Shown one piece after another: positions 29,327 to 39,947 of a stretch of 64,000 nt of DNA. Source of the stretch: Zophobihabitans entericus (GTDB lineage Bacteria > Pseudomonadota > Gammaproteobacteria > Enterobacterales > Orbaceae). The notes below the pieces were generated by a model. The model was not told where the DNA came from, made no database searches, and worked only from the letters and a program-made list of their open reading frames with translations. The DNA is taken from positions 223,418-287,417 of the forward strand of contig NZ_CP050253.1 of the NCBI RefSeq assembly GCF_011745665.1, read 5' to 3'. How positions within the stretch are numbered: the stretch's first letter is position 1; every line of letters begins with the position of its first letter. Both the position numbers and the translations under genes were made by a program.

Positions 29327-30706
29327 ATGCATATTCATATTCTTGGTATCTGCGGTACATTTATGGGTGGAATCGCCTTAATTGCCAGATCCTTAGGGCA
29401 TAAAGTGACTGGCTCAGACCAAAACGTCTATCCGCCGATGAGCACACTGCTTGAAAAAGAAAATATTGAGGTAATCACAGGCTATGATCCTGAGCAACTC
29501 AAGCCAGCCCCTGATTTAATTATTATTGGTAATGCCCTATCACGGGGTAATCCTTGCGTTGAATACATTTTGGATAATAACCTGCCTTATGTTTCAGCAC
29601 CACAGTGGTTACATGACAATGTACTGCGCGAGCGCTGGGTAATTGCTGTTGCTGGTACGCACGGTAAAACAACCACGGCAGGTATGGTGAACTGGATTTT
29701 AGAGTGCTGTGATTATAAAGCCGGCTTTGTGATCGGTGGTGTTCCGGGTAATTTTGAAATCTCTGCCCGTTTAGGTGAGAGTAATTTCTTTGTGATCGAA
29801 GCCGATGAGTACGACTGTGCGTTCTTTGATAAGCGTTCTAAGTTTGTTCATTATTGTCCAAAAACACTGATTATGAATAACTTAGAGTTTGATCACGCCG
29901 ATATTTTTGATGATCTGAGTGCTATCCAAAAACAATTCCAGCATCTTGTTCGCTTGGTGCCAAGTAAAGGTAAAATTATTTCACCAAAAGATGATTCTAA
30001 CCTCAAACAGGTATTAGCGAAAGGCTGTTGGAGTGAGCAGGAATTTACTGAATCAAGCACCGGGTGGGAAGTCAAACGCCTGTCACCTGATGCCAGCCAT
30101 TTTAAAGTGTTCTTCAATAGCAACGAAGTGGGCGAAGTGAAATACAGTTTAGTTGGTGAGCATAATATGCATAATGCATTAATGGCGATTGCTGCTGCTC
30201 GTAACGTTGGTATTGAACCGAAAAAAGCCTGTGAAGCTTTAGGCACATTTGTGAATGCTAAACGTCGTTTAGAGCTGTATGGTGAAGTCGATACCGTGCA
30301 AATTTATGATGATTTTGCTCACCATCCAACCGCAATTTTAGCTACACTTGAAGCATTACGCAGCAAAGTTGGTGCTAATCGCCGCATTTTAGCGGTACTT
30401 GAACCACGTTCAAATACGATGAAACTCGGTATCAGTAAAGATGAACTGGCTCCATCTCTTGGGCGTGCTGATGAAGTCTTTATCTATCAACCAGAGCAGT
30501 TACCATGGCTGGTGCTTGATATTACAGAAAAATGTATTCAGCCGGCACACTGGTCGGGTGATCTGGATTTACTGGTGGATATGATCGATAAAGCGATTAA
30601 ACCAAATGATGTTATTTTGGTGATGAGCAATGGTGGCTTTGGCGGTATTCATAAGAAGATTTTAAATAAACTGAAAAAAGCGAAGAAGAATAAAGAAAAT
30701 AATTAA
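29327..30706 (+). CDS. mpl: UDP-N-acetylmuramate:L-Ala-gamma-D-Glu-meso-DAP ligase Mpl
   Basis: Murein-recycling ligase that joins recovered tripeptide to UDP-MurNAc. 459 residues, E. coli 457. Mur ligase domains in order are the N-terminal Rossmann-like UDP-binding domain (MHIHILGICGTFMGG), the ATPase domain with VAGTHGKTTTAGM, and EADEYDCAFFDKRSKFVHY. The C-terminal domain has DDFAHHPTAI, which distinguishes Mpl/MurC from other Mur ligases. The first residues favour Mpl over MurC. The C-terminus is Lys-rich. It lies 27 bp after recJ, so cotranscription is likely. Confidence 0.95.
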   Translation: MHIHILGICGTFMGGIALIARSLGHKVTGSDQNVYPPMSTLLEKENIEVITGYDPEQLKPAPDLIIIGNALSRGNPCVEYILDNNLPYVSAPQWLHDNVLRERWVIAVAGTHGKTTTAGMVNWILECCDYKAGFVIGGVPGNFEISARLGESNFFVIEADEYDCAFFDKRSKFVHYCPKTLIMNNLEFDHADIFDDLSAIQKQFQHLVRLVPSKGKIISPKDDSNLKQVLAKGCWSEQEFTESSTGWEVKRLSPDASHFKVFFNSNEVGEVKYSLVGEHNMHNALMAIAAARNVGIEPKKACEALGTFVNAKRRLELYGEVDTVQIYDDFAHHPTAILATLEALRSKVGANRRILAVLEPRSNTMKLGISKDELAPSLGRADEVFIYQPEQLPWLVLDITEKCIQPAHWSGDLDLLVDMIDKAIKPNDVILVMSNGGFGGIHKKILNKLKKAKKNKENN

Positions 30707-30731
30707 GGTTTATTTTTTGGTTATAGGTTCA

Positions 30732-30914
30732 GCCGCCCATGCGCAATTTTTTTCTGCGTTGTTATTAGCAGGGTTTTGAGCGGGGAGCACGCCCCGCTGG
30801 CGTGATCTTTTTAGTAATGCTGTTAGTTCTGTGAGCTTGGTGGCCTACCATACACCAGAGGCGACCGCTCGGGGACTCGCTAAGACCTCTGGAATATGGT
30901 CGCCATCAATCAAG
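30732..30914. repeat. Structured intergenic repeat, family A copy 2
   Basis: Starts with GCCGCCCATGCGCAATTTTT, as at 16545. It continues with AGCGGGG/CCCCGCT hairpin (30779-30798), then a 15-bp stem (30847-30861 with 30886-30900, two mismatches) around a 24-nt loop with its own GCGA/TCGC inner pairing, then ATGG-TCG-CCAT. Same order of modules as the copy near 8.3 kb. Confidence 0.78.
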
Positions 30915-31193
30915 GCAAAGTCGCTGAAAGCGGAACAGAACACTTCTTTTCTCTAGATTTACACGAGCCCTAGTAAAATATCACTTAATAATATAAATTC
31001 ATAACCCATTGATTTTATTAAAGAAATTAATTTCATGTATGATATCTAACTTATTGATTTTTCATTATTAAATATTCAAAAGTTATCATCACCACATCAA
31101 CATTTAATAATTATCTAACCCTCACAAATATTCTTATTGGATATTTCAGTATCTATTTAGTATTTAGGTAGTATTCTGTCAACAATGATGAGG

Positions 31194-31345
31194 CTTTGAT
31201 TGATGGAGAGCGTACCTTATAGGTCTTAGTGAGCCTGACGAACGGGCGCCTATAGGGTGCGCTAGGCCATCAAGTCCCACGGAATAAGCAGCCACACCAA
31301 TAAAACTCATTGCGCCAGAGCGGCGCACGCCGCTCGCCAACGCAA
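31194..31345. repeat. Structured intergenic repeat, family A copy 3 (inverted)
   Basis: Read on the minus strand, it has AGCGGC/GCCGCT hairpin (31319-31334 region) followed by a 14-bp stem (31210-31223 with 31249-31262, G-T pairs allowed) around a 25-nt loop. The loop is the exact reverse complement of 8383-8407, while the stem arms differ in sequence from those of the other copies. TTCCGTGGGA and CCATCAATCAA segments are also shared. The region 30915-31193 between this and copy 2 is AT-rich with no gene seen. Confidence 0.78.
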
Positions 31346-31382
31346 TTCGAATAACTCGCAAATCCCCCGACAAACCAGCAAT

Positions 31383-31409
31383 AAAAAAGCGCACCGAAGT
31401 GCGCTTTTT
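31383..31409 (-). terminator. ettA: ettA terminator
   Basis: GCGCAC-CGAA-GTGCGC flanked by A and T runs on both sides, so it can end transcription from either strand. It lies 24 bp beyond the ettA stop. Confidence 0.85.
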
Positions 31410-31432
31410 CTCACTCTAAATTAAAAGAACTC

Positions 31433-33100
31433 TTACTTCACCATACGCTTATATTTAGCACGCTTTGGCTCAAGTGCTTCAGCACCTAAAGTCCGTTTTT
31501 TCCACTCTTCGTACTCAGTAAAGTTACCTTCAAAGAACTCTACGTGACCTTCATCCTGATAATCCAGAATATGTGTTGCGATACGGTCTAGGAACCAACG
31601 GTCATGGGAAATGACCATCGCACACCCTGGGAACTCTAATAGGGCATTCTCAAGCGCACGTAACGTTTCAATATCAAGGTCATTGGTCGGTTCGTCCAGT
31701 AACAATACGTTGCCACCCACTTGCAATAGTTTAGCTAAATGGACACGACCACGCTCACCACCGGATAATTCACCCACACGTTTTTGCTGATCAACACCTT
31801 TAAAGTTAAAACGGCCAACATAAGCACGGCTCGGGATTTCAAAGTTACCAATACGCATGATATCCTGACCGTGAGAGATCTCCTCCCACACTGTCTTTTT
31901 ACCATCCATACTATCACGGAACTGATCAACTGATGCCAGTTGTACAGTCTCACCCAAAGTAATCGTTCCTGAATCTGGTTGCTCTTTACCGGATAACAGA
32001 CGGAATAACGTTGATTTACCGGCACCATTTGGCCCGATGATACCAACAATCGCACCTTTAGGAATAGTGAAAGAGAGATCATCGATCAGAACGCGATCAC
32101 CATAAGATTTAGTTAAGTGCTCAACCTCGATGACTTTGTCCCCTAAACGCGCTCCAGGTGGAATAAATAACTCATTGGTTTCATTACGTTTTTGATAGTC
32201 TGAACTATTAAGTTCATCAAAGCGAGCCAAACGTGCTTTACTCTTCGCCTGACGTCCTTTTGGATTTTGACGTACCCACTCAAGTTCTTTTTCAATCGAT
32301 TTACGACGTGCCGCTTCAGCCGATGCTTCTTGCGCTAAACGCTGATCTTTTTGCTCAAGCCATGAAGTATAGTTACCTTCCCAAGGAATACCCTCACCAC
32401 GGTCAAGCTCTAAAATCCAGCCAGCCACATTATCTAAGAAGTAACGGTCATGGGTAACAGCCACAACAGTACCTTCATAGTCATGCAGGAAGCGCTCAAG
32501 CCACGCAACAGATTCAGCATCTAAGTGGTTGGTTGGCTCGTCCAGTAAGAGCATATCCGGCTTTTCTAACAGTAAACGACAAATCGCAACACGACGACGC
32601 TCACCACCAGAAAGGTGTTCAATTTTAGCGTCCCACGCGGGTAAACGTAGTGCATCTGCTGCACGTTCTAATTGGTTATCCAGGTTATGTGCATCATGAG
32701 TCTGGATAATCGCTTCAAGCTCTGCCTGCTCTTTTGCCAGTTTATCAAAGTCTGCATCAGGATCAGCGTAAGCTGCATAAACAGCATCAAGACGTGCTAA
32801 GGCACCTTTAGCTTCACCAACCGCTTCTTCGACTGCCTCGCGCACTGTTTGCTCCGGATTTAGCTTTGGTTCCTGTGGTAAGTAACCAATTTTAATCCCA
32901 GGTTGTGGGCGCGCCTCACCTTCAATCTCAGTGTCCACACCCGCCATAATACGTAACAGTGTTGATTTACCTGCGCCATTAAGACCCAAAACACCAATCT
33001 TAGCGCCCGGGAAGAAACTTAAAGAGATATCTTTTAAAATGTATCGCTTTGGCGGAACAATTTTCCCCACACGATTCATCGTAAATACATACTGTGCCAT
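31433..33100 (-). CDS. ettA: Energy-dependent translational throttle protein EttA
   Basis: ABC-F ATPase that binds the ribosomal E site and gates entry into elongation according to ATP/ADP. 555 residues, as in E. coli. Two nucleotide-binding domains are present: Walker A GLNGAGKST with signature LSGGERRR, and Walker A GPNGAGKST with signature LSGGERGR; Walker B motifs are LLLDEPTNHLD and LLLDEPTNDLD. Between them lies the P-site-tRNA interaction segment (about 240-320, rich in Arg/Lys/Glu). No transmembrane part, so not a transporter. Monocistronic, with its own terminator. Confidence 0.95.
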   Translation of the reverse strand: MAQYVFTMNRVGKIVPPKRYILKDISLSFFPGAKIGVLGLNGAGKSTLLRIMAGVDTEIEGEARPQPGIKIGYLPQEPKLNPEQTVREAVEEAVGEAKGALARLDAVYAAYADPDADFDKLAKEQAELEAIIQTHDAHNLDNQLERAADALRLPAWDAKIEHLSGGERRRVAICRLLLEKPDMLLLDEPTNHLDAESVAWLERFLHDYEGTVVAVTHDRYFLDNVAGWILELDRGEGIPWEGNYTSWLEQKDQRLAQEASAEAARRKSIEKELEWVRQNPKGRQAKSKARLARFDELNSSDYQKRNETNELFIPPGARLGDKVIEVEHLTKSYGDRVLIDDLSFTIPKGAIVGIIGPNGAGKSTLFRLLSGKEQPDSGTITLGETVQLASVDQFRDSMDGKKTVWEEISHGQDIMRIGNFEIPSRAYVGRFNFKGVDQQKRVGELSGGERGRVHLAKLLQVGGNVLLLDEPTNDLDIETLRALENALLEFPGCAMVISHDRWFLDRIATHILDYQDEGHVEFFEGNFTEYEEWKKRTLGAEALEPKRAKYKRMVK

Positions 33101-33300
33101 GATATTATCCGTTATTTTATTCTATTAGTGATAAATGAATGCCGTATATTGTAACGAGAATAAAATAAGGGTCTAGCGATATTTATGGTTAGTTATCATA
33201 TTTTGAGAAGAATTTTATTTTTTATCTAAAACGTCTGAATTTGACCGGTAATACGCTATACTACGTCGCTTAAAATGAAAGGAAATAATGGAATAAAATC

Positions 33301-33573
33301 ATGTTCGATCAGCTACTTCTTCATTATATTTCACCAAAAGGTAAAAAATATTATTGGATAGGACAAGTTTTACTTGGTATTGGAATATTAATCTTTCTTT
33401 TTAGTATCCGAAACCTACCACTATTAAGAAATCGTGGCATGTTACTGATTGTTTTTGTCTTCCTATTTTTTATCGTCACAATAGCATGGGGAATGTTATG
33501 TTCACTGATCTGGTCGGCAAAAAGAGCAGCAAAAACAAAAACTAAAAAAGAAGAAAATAGCTTAGTTAACTAA
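33301..33573 (+). CDS. Small two-helix membrane protein, function unknown
   Basis: 90 residues, not recognised. Two hydrophobic helices are at about 19-39 and 47-70, with a short basic loop (RNLPLLRNRG) between. The C-terminal tail is strongly basic then acidic (KRAAKTKTKKEEN). Start ATG follows a weak site (GGAAATAATGGAATAAATC). A possible -10 (TATACT) lies about 43 bp upstream. It is flanked by the ettA promoter region and a hairpin. The composition argues for a real inner-membrane protein rather than a chance frame. Confidence 0.6.
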   Translation: MFDQLLLHYISPKGKKYYWIGQVLLGIGILIFLFSIRNLPLLRNRGMLLIVFVFLFFIVTIAWGMLCSLIWSAKRAAKTKTKKEENSLVN

Positions 33574-33607
33574 GTAATGAGTAAGTGGTTTATATTTGCA
33601 TTATTTA

Positions 33608-33641
33608 AATCAGCCTACTGCAAACTCACAATAGGCTGATT
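33608..33641 (+). terminator. Hairpin between convergent genes
   Basis: AATCAGCCTA and TAGGCTGATT pair perfectly (10 bp) across a 14-nt loop. No strong T-run follows, so efficiency as a terminator is uncertain. Confidence 0.5.
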
Positions 33642-33688
33642 ACCGATTAAACCATTCTCCATGAGAAAAGATTAATACGACAGAATCA

Positions 33689-34891
33689 TTACGATGTTAT
33701 GTGATCTTTCGTCTTCAAATAATAAAACCAGATCAAGAGTCCAAGTACAGCCAGTGCAGAACCCGCAGCCACAATAGCTAACCAGCCAAAATGACTAAAC
33801 AGATAAGTTGAACTGACTGAACCGAGCATTCCCCCCACAAAATAGCTCACCATGTAACCTGAGTTCATACGGCTACGCGCTTCTGGTCTCACCTGATAGA
33901 TAGCATTTAGGCAAGAAACATGTGTCACCTGCACCGCAAAATCGATCAGAATAATACCAAAAATCAGGAGTAGTAACGAAGTCGCTGCAAATGAGAGCGG
34001 TAACCATGAAAGTAGCAATAAACTTAAACCAATAGTCGTCACCAGCACTCCCTTACCTTTGTCTGACAGGCGCCCAACGATTGGTGCACCCATTGCTCCG
34101 GCTACACCGGCAAACCCAAACAGACCAATAATAAAATCAGAATAGCCATAAGGAGAATTACTCAGCAAAAAGGCCAGTGGAGTCCAAAGCAGAGAGAACA
34201 GAGCAAACGCGATCGCACCAAGCATAGCACGGATTCGCAGAACCCGTTCTTGTACAAACAGTGTGGCGATAGATGATAACAGCTGCCAGTAATTCACACT
34301 GACGGTATTTTTATAACGTGGTAACATAAAACAAAGCAACAGGGTAATCACACACATAATGCCAGCTGCTACGCTATAAACGGTACGCCAGTCAGCCATA
34401 GTAGAAATCGCACCGGCAAATGTTCTGGCGAGTAAAATACCCAGCAGCATTCCACCCATTAAAATACCAACCATACGACCACGGTACTCTGGATTAGCCA
34501 GCGTTGCGGCAAAAGGAATGAGTACCTGAGCAACAGCCGAAAACAGGCCCGCCACAGCGGTACCAATTAACAGCCAGACTAACGAATTAGAAAACGCACT
34601 AATCAACAGTCCAAGTATGGTCAATATCATCAGAGTAATAATCAATGATTTTCGCTCTAACTTATCCCCTAAAGGCGCAATCAGAAGCATACCAAAGGCA
34701 TAACTACATTGAGCCGTTGTGATAATAATTCCCGATGTATCAATAGAAATATCTAAATCATGGGTGATAGAATGAAGTAATGGCTGAGCATAATAGTTAC
34801 TTGCCACAGAAACACCAACAGCAAATGCCATTAGTAGTACCAGCCAGAAAGAAAGTCCTGAACCAGTCGGAGAAGTCGTTGGAGAGGTCAT
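33689..34891 (-). CDS. MFS transporter, drug efflux type
   Basis: 400-residue major facilitator with 12 hydrophobic helices. The loop 2-3 motif is GDKLERKSL (motif A, GxxxDRxGRR type) and the helix 5 region GILMGGMLLGILLARTFAG is like motif C of proton antiporters. It resembles uncharacterised enteric transporters of the YgaY/NepI kind. The N-terminus has a short Ser/Thr-rich tail. It stands alone, divergent from argD by about 180 bp. Substrate is unknown; export of small molecules is an inference from motif C. Confidence 0.8.
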   Translation of the reverse strand: MTSPTTSPTGSGLSFWLVLLMAFAVGVSVASNYYAQPLLHSITHDLDISIDTSGIIITTAQCSYAFGMLLIAPLGDKLERKSLIITLMILTILGLLISAFSNSLVWLLIGTAVAGLFSAVAQVLIPFAATLANPEYRGRMVGILMGGMLLGILLARTFAGAISTMADWRTVYSVAAGIMCVITLLLCFMLPRYKNTVSVNYWQLLSSIATLFVQERVLRIRAMLGAIAFALFSLLWTPLAFLLSNSPYGYSDFIIGLFGFAGVAGAMGAPIVGRLSDKGKGVLVTTIGLSLLLLSWLPLSFAATSLLLLIFGIILIDFAVQVTHVSCLNAIYQVRPEARSRMNSGYMVSYFVGGMLGSVSSTYLFSHFGWLAIVAAGSALAVLGLLIWFYYLKTKDHITS

Positions 34892-35035
34892 ACAAACACA
34901 ATTAATAAAACGAAATGATGTTCGCTATTATAAGCCATTTAGTTAAGAAAGAAACATCAGAAGCTCATCTGTTAAATTGAATTATTATGCAATTATTTTG
35001 AATAAATATATTGATTTTTAATTCAACCGGTCTAA

Positions 35036-36313
<1,278 letters not shown>

Positions 36314-36364
36314 AACTAATTTTTGCATAATTAATCACCCAAATACTGATATTTCAGCCCTTAA

Positions 36365-36396
36365 CCCTTAGAAGAACACTGCTATTCTTCTAAGGG
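36365..36396. promoter_or_regulatory. Perfect 12-bp hairpin between argD and mscL
   Basis: CCCTTAGAAGAA and its exact complement with an 8-nt loop. No T-run follows on the plus strand, so it may be a weak argD terminator or an element of the mscL leader. Confidence 0.5.
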
Positions 36397-36487
36397 AATT
36401 GCCAATAACCCGCCTCAGTCTGTTGTTTTTATCCCATTAGTAATTATAATAAGCACCACCAAATGGTAATTAAAAAGGAGTTATACC

Positions 36488-36922
36488 ATGAAATTTTTTC
36501 AGGAGTTTCGTGAATTTGCAGTAAAAGGTAATGTAGTTGATCTGGCTGTCGGTGTAATCATCGGTGGTGCTTTTGGTAAAATCGTATCATCACTCGTTGC
36601 CGATGTTATCATGCCTCCACTAGGTTTAGTCCTTGGCGGTATCGATTTTAAAAGTTTTGCACTAGTGCTAAAAGAAGCGCAAGACGGCGCACCTGCAGTT
36701 ACATTAAACTATGGTATCTTTATTCAAAACATCTTTGATTTCTTGATCGTTGCAATGTCTATCTTCATCGCAATTAAAGGAATTAACAGATTACGTGCAA
36801 CAAAAGAAGCTGAAGCAGCGGCTGCTCCGGCAGCACCACCGGCACCGACTAAAGAAGAAGTATTGCTAACTGAGATTCGCGATTTACTTAAAGCGCAAAA
36901 TGATTCTCATAAATCAGCTTAG
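36488..36922 (+). CDS. mscL: Large-conductance mechanosensitive channel MscL
   Basis: Homopentameric channel that opens near membrane rupture to release solutes on hypo-osmotic shock. 144 residues (E. coli 136). N-terminal amphipathic helix [15 protein letters not shown]1 [24 protein letters not shown] (pore-lining glycines and A/G packing), periplasmic loop about 45-75, TM2 [16 protein letters not shown]. The C-terminal cytoplasmic part has an Ala/Pro-rich insertion before the bundle helix [13 protein letters not shown], which accounts for the extra length. The engB ribosome binding site overlaps its stop codon. Confidence 0.95.
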   Translation: MKFFQEFREFAVKGNVVDLAVGVIIGGAFGKIVSSLVADVIMPPLGLVLGGIDFKSFALVLKEAQDGAPAVTLNYGIFIQNIFDFLIVAMSIFIAIKGINRLRATKEAEAAAAPAAPPAPTKEEVLLTEIRDLLKAQNDSHKSA

Positions 36923-36931
36923 GAGTACAAG

Positions 36932-37552
36932 TTGACCGATAACATCCGTTCGTTAAATTATGCTAAGACGCACTTTGTAACAAGTGCGCCTGATATTTCT
37001 CATCTACCGAGTGATACGGGTGTTGAAGTTGCTTTTGCTGGTCGTTCTAATGCTGGCAAATCCAGTGCACTGAATGCATTAACCCAGCAAAAAAGTTTAG
37101 CCAGAACCAGTAAAACACCAGGTCGAACGCAGCTGATCAACTTATTTGAAGTGGAAGAAAACTGCCGCTTAGTTGACCTGCCGGGTTACGGCTATGCAGA
37201 AGTGCCAGAGGCAGTAAAACGCAAATGGCAAAAATCACTGGGAGAATATTTACAAAAACGTGAAAGTCTAAAAGGCTTAATTGTTCTTATGGATATTCGC
37301 CATCCTTTAAAAGATCTCGATCAGCAGATGATCGACTGGGCTGTTGCGGTTGGTTTACCCATATTACTGCTGTTAACTAAATCAGATAAGTTAGCTTCGG
37401 GCGCTCAAAAGCAACAGCTTAATATGGTGAAAGAAGCGATTCTGCCTTTTCAGGGTGATATCACTGTTGCCAATTTCTCCTCACTGAAAAAACAAGGACT
37501 TGAGCAGCTAAAGCAAAAGCTCAATGAGTGGTTTAGTCAGACAGAATCTTAG
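36932..37552 (+). CDS. engB: Ribosome biogenesis GTP-binding protein EngB (YihA/YsxC)
   Basis: TRAFAC GTPase needed for large ribosomal subunit assembly, 206 residues (E. coli 210). G1 is [10 protein letters not shown]2 region TPGRTQ, G3 DLPGYG, G4 LTKSDK, and G5 near FSSLKKQG. The start is TTG, six bases after AGGAG, the latter overlapping the mscL stop; the next in-frame start candidates would remove conserved residues. Coupling with mscL is suggested by the nine-base gap. A terminator follows. Confidence 0.94.
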   Translation: MTDNIRSLNYAKTHFVTSAPDISHLPSDTGVEVAFAGRSNAGKSSALNALTQQKSLARTSKTPGRTQLINLFEVEENCRLVDLPGYGYAEVPEAVKRKWQKSLGEYLQKRESLKGLIVLMDIRHPLKDLDQQMIDWAVAVGLPILLLLTKSDKLASGAQKQQLNMVKEAILPFQGDITVANFSSLKKQGLEQLKQKLNEWFSQTES

Positions 37553-37571
37553 TCTGTACTCGAATTTAAAA

Positions 37572-37605
37572 AGAAGGCCTGTCAAGACGATCAGGCCTTT
37601 TGTTT
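37572..37605 (+). terminator. engB terminator
   Basis: AAGGCCTG/CAGGCCTT stem (8 bp, 10-nt loop) followed by TTGTTTG, 22 bp after the engB stop. Also near the 3' end of uxuA on the other strand. Confidence 0.82.
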
Positions 37606-37647
37606 GAGTACAGTTATTTACAAACAAATTGGTATTACAAATTGATA

Positions 37648-38832
37648 TTACTCAGCAAAGAAAGCGCGTTTTACCGCAAACTCCACACCACGAATTTCCG
37701 CCAGACCTTTTAAACGACCAATAGCTGAATAACCCGGATTGGTTTTCTTTTTCAAGTCATCCAGCATCTGGTGACCATGATCAGGACGCATCGGAATTGA
37801 CCGGTAATTACCTTGTTTTTCACGACGATGTTCTTCGGTAAGTAACGCTTTAACCACACCATACATATCCACGTCACCCGCTAAGTGATCACCTTCATGG
37901 AAAGATTTTGGATTCTCTTCACGACATGTTGCACGTAAATGAATAAAGTGAATACGATCAGCAAATCTATCGATCATATTAACTAAATCGTTATCAGCCC
38001 GCACACCATAAGAACCGGTACACATAGTAAATCCGTTACTGATACTATTTACTGTCTCTTTAAACCACTGCATATCTTCAATCGTTGATACAATACGCGG
38101 TAAGCCAAGAATTGGGCGCGGTGGATCGTCCGGGTGAACGGCCATAACAATGCCCGACTCTTCAGCAACCGGAATAATCTTTTTCAGGAAGTAAGCCATA
38201 TTTTCACGCAGCTTAGCTTTATCAATGCCGTCATAGGTGGCCAAATGAGCACGGAACTGATCAAGCGTGTAGCCCTCTTCAGCTCCCGGTAAACCAGCGA
38301 TAATATTACGTGTCAGCTTATCAATATCAGCCTGAGTCATATTGTCAAAATAGACTTTAGCCTGAACGACTTCTTGTGACGTGTAATCTTTTTCTGCGCC
38401 GGGACGTTTCAGAATATGTAATTCAAAGGCAGCAAAGGCGATCTGATCAAAACGTAGTGCTTTAGCACCGTTAGGTAGCTGATATTCAAGATCGGTACGA
38501 GTCCAGTCTAAAACTGGCATAAAGTTGTAACAAACGGTATCAATACCACATTGACCTAAGTTACGTAGTGTTTGTTGATAGTTAGCGATATGCTTTTCAA
38601 AATTACCACTATGGGTTTTGATCTCTTCGTGTACCGGAACGCTCTCAACTACTGACCAAACCAGATTTTTCTCTGCCAGCAAAGCTTTACGTTTTTCAAT
38701 CTCTTCCACTGACCAGACTTCACCATTGGGGATATGGTGCAGAGCAGTTACGATACCTGTTGCGCCAGCCTGACGAATATCGTCTAACGATACGGGATCT
38801 TTAGGACCGTACCAACGCATTGTTTGTTCCAT
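37648..38832 (-). CDS. uxuA: Mannonate dehydratase UxuA
   Basis: Converts D-mannonate to 2-keto-3-deoxy-D-gluconate in the glucuronate pathway; Fe/Mn-dependent, cytoplasmic. 394 residues, as in E. coli, with a TIM-barrel of the xylose-isomerase-like type. Conserved segments are [60 protein letters not shown], the metal-site CTGSYG and PMRPDHGHQ. It is preceded on the minus strand by the GntR regulator gene (85 bp) and is divergent from uxuB. Confidence 0.96.
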   Translation of the reverse strand: MEQTMRWYGPKDPVSLDDIRQAGATGIVTALHHIPNGEVWSVEEIEKRKALLAEKNLVWSVVESVPVHEEIKTHSGNFEKHIANYQQTLRNLGQCGIDTVCYNFMPVLDWTRTDLEYQLPNGAKALRFDQIAFAAFELHILKRPGAEKDYTSQEVVQAKVYFDNMTQADIDKLTRNIIAGLPGAEEGYTLDQFRAHLATYDGIDKAKLRENMAYFLKKIIPVAEESGIVMAVHPDDPPRPILGLPRIVSTIEDMQWFKETVNSISNGFTMCTGSYGVRADNDLVNMIDRFADRIHFIHLRATCREENPKSFHEGDHLAGDVDMYGVVKALLTEEHRREKQGNYRSIPMRPDHGHQMLDDLKKKTNPGYSAIGRLKGLAEIRGVEFAVKRAFFAE

Positions 38833-38917
38833 CTATATCTCCTAAATAACAGTAACTTATTAATTTACTTTGCGATATGAAGAACAAACAAGGTAGAGAA
38901 TTTACTTATGTTATCCG

Positions 38918-39670
38918 TTAACTATCAACCGGAATCGACTCAAATAAATAGCCATCAAAATTTGGATCTTCACTATCAGAAACAGTCATGAGAGTCTGTT
39001 TTACATTTTCTAAATGTTGCCACATCGCCTGACGTGCAGCTTTTGCATCTCTCATTTGCAGCGCTTGCAGAATTTTCTCATGATCAACCAGCCACTTTTT
39101 ACGATAACTGTGATCTTGAATACGGCTATGTAGCTTGTCCCACATTTTGCTCGAATAACGTTTTTGCCACAGATCATTAAGCATACTTTCCAGCACAGAA
39201 TTTTTGGTCGCCTTAGCAATAGCGATATGGAACATCTCATCAGCACTGTAGTCATCAACACTACCACCATCCAGAATCAGTCTTTCCTGCTCTAAAATAG
39301 CGCGTAGTTCCATAATTTCAGATTTCACAATCTGCGTTGCCGCAAAGCTGGCAATATTACTTTCAATAAGTTGTCTGGCTTGTAGCAGCTCAAAAGGACC
39401 CACATCGGTTTCCTCGATCAACTTATCATGTTCAGACAATGTCTCATCTGGTAAACCAATTACATAAACACCTGAGCCTTTCTTAACGGTGATAAGGTTC
39501 TCCAGCTCAAGCATGATTAACGCTTCACGCACTACAGTTCGACTGACGCCAAAAGTTTCAGCAATATCACGCTCTGGTGGTAATCGCTCACCAATTTTAT
39601 AAGTCCCATTCTTTAATAAAGACTTTAGTTCATTACCAATATCCTGGTAGAGACGGTTTAAAGCAACCAT
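38918..39670 (-). CDS. GntR family hexuronate regulator (UxuR/ExuR type)
   Basis: Transcriptional regulator of 250 residues. The N-terminal winged helix (about 5-75; GERLPPERDIAETFGVSRTVVREALIMLE) is typical of FadR-subfamily GntR proteins. The C-terminal FCD ligand-binding domain (about 95-225) contains the conserved Asp/His metal-site residues (for example in DEMFHIAIAKATKNS and DHEKIL). Position between uxuA and divergent uxuB, plus a UxuR/ExuR-like operator in the spacer, indicates repression of this region by a hexuronate or mannonate-type inducer. I cannot tell UxuR from ExuR. Confidence 0.85.
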   Translation of the reverse strand: MVALNRLYQDIGNELKSLLKNGTYKIGERLPPERDIAETFGVSRTVVREALIMLELENLITVKKGSGVYVIGLPDETLSEHDKLIEETDVGPFELLQARQLIESNIASFAATQIVKSEIMELRAILEQERLILDGGSVDDYSADEMFHIAIAKATKNSVLESMLNDLWQKRYSSKMWDKLHSRIQDHSYRKKWLVDHEKILQALQMRDAKAARQAMWQHLENVKQTLMTVSDSEDPNFDGYLFESIPVDS

Positions 39671-39766
39671 TTATAAATACCCTTATATCTGAAATAAGTT
39701 TGGTTGAATTATACGCTAATTATGACTTTATTCAGAAGTTTCTTAGTAAATAAATTTCAAATCACA

Positions 39767-39784
39767 AAATTGGCATACCAATAT
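39767..39784. promoter_or_regulatory. UxuR/ExuR-type operator
   Basis: AAATTGGCATACCAATAT closely follows the known enteric UxuR/ExuR palindrome (AAATTGG-TATA-CCAATTT type), with core TTGG-CATA-CCAA perfectly symmetric. It lies about 100 bp before the GntR regulator gene and 160 bp before uxuB, in the divergent spacer, so it could control both directions. Confidence 0.7.
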
Positions 39785-39947
39785 TTAATGTTATTTCATG
39801 ATCTTTGTCAAAGAGCGAATAAAAATAAACCAAAAAATGAGATACAAATCACAAAATATGAAAAATAAGGATGAAAATTTTGAAGGCAAATGAAAGTATG
39901 TCTACCAAATATAGTGTTTTGTACATCCAATTTAATGGTGAATAATC

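Noticed and set aside
31179..31394. 71-codon frame on the minus strand
   Set aside because: Lies across the inverted copy of the same repeat.
39790..39815. CRP-like site in the uxu spacer (CATGA-N6-TCAAA)
   Set aside because: Both half-sites depart from TGTGA/TCACA; too weak to call without a matrix score.
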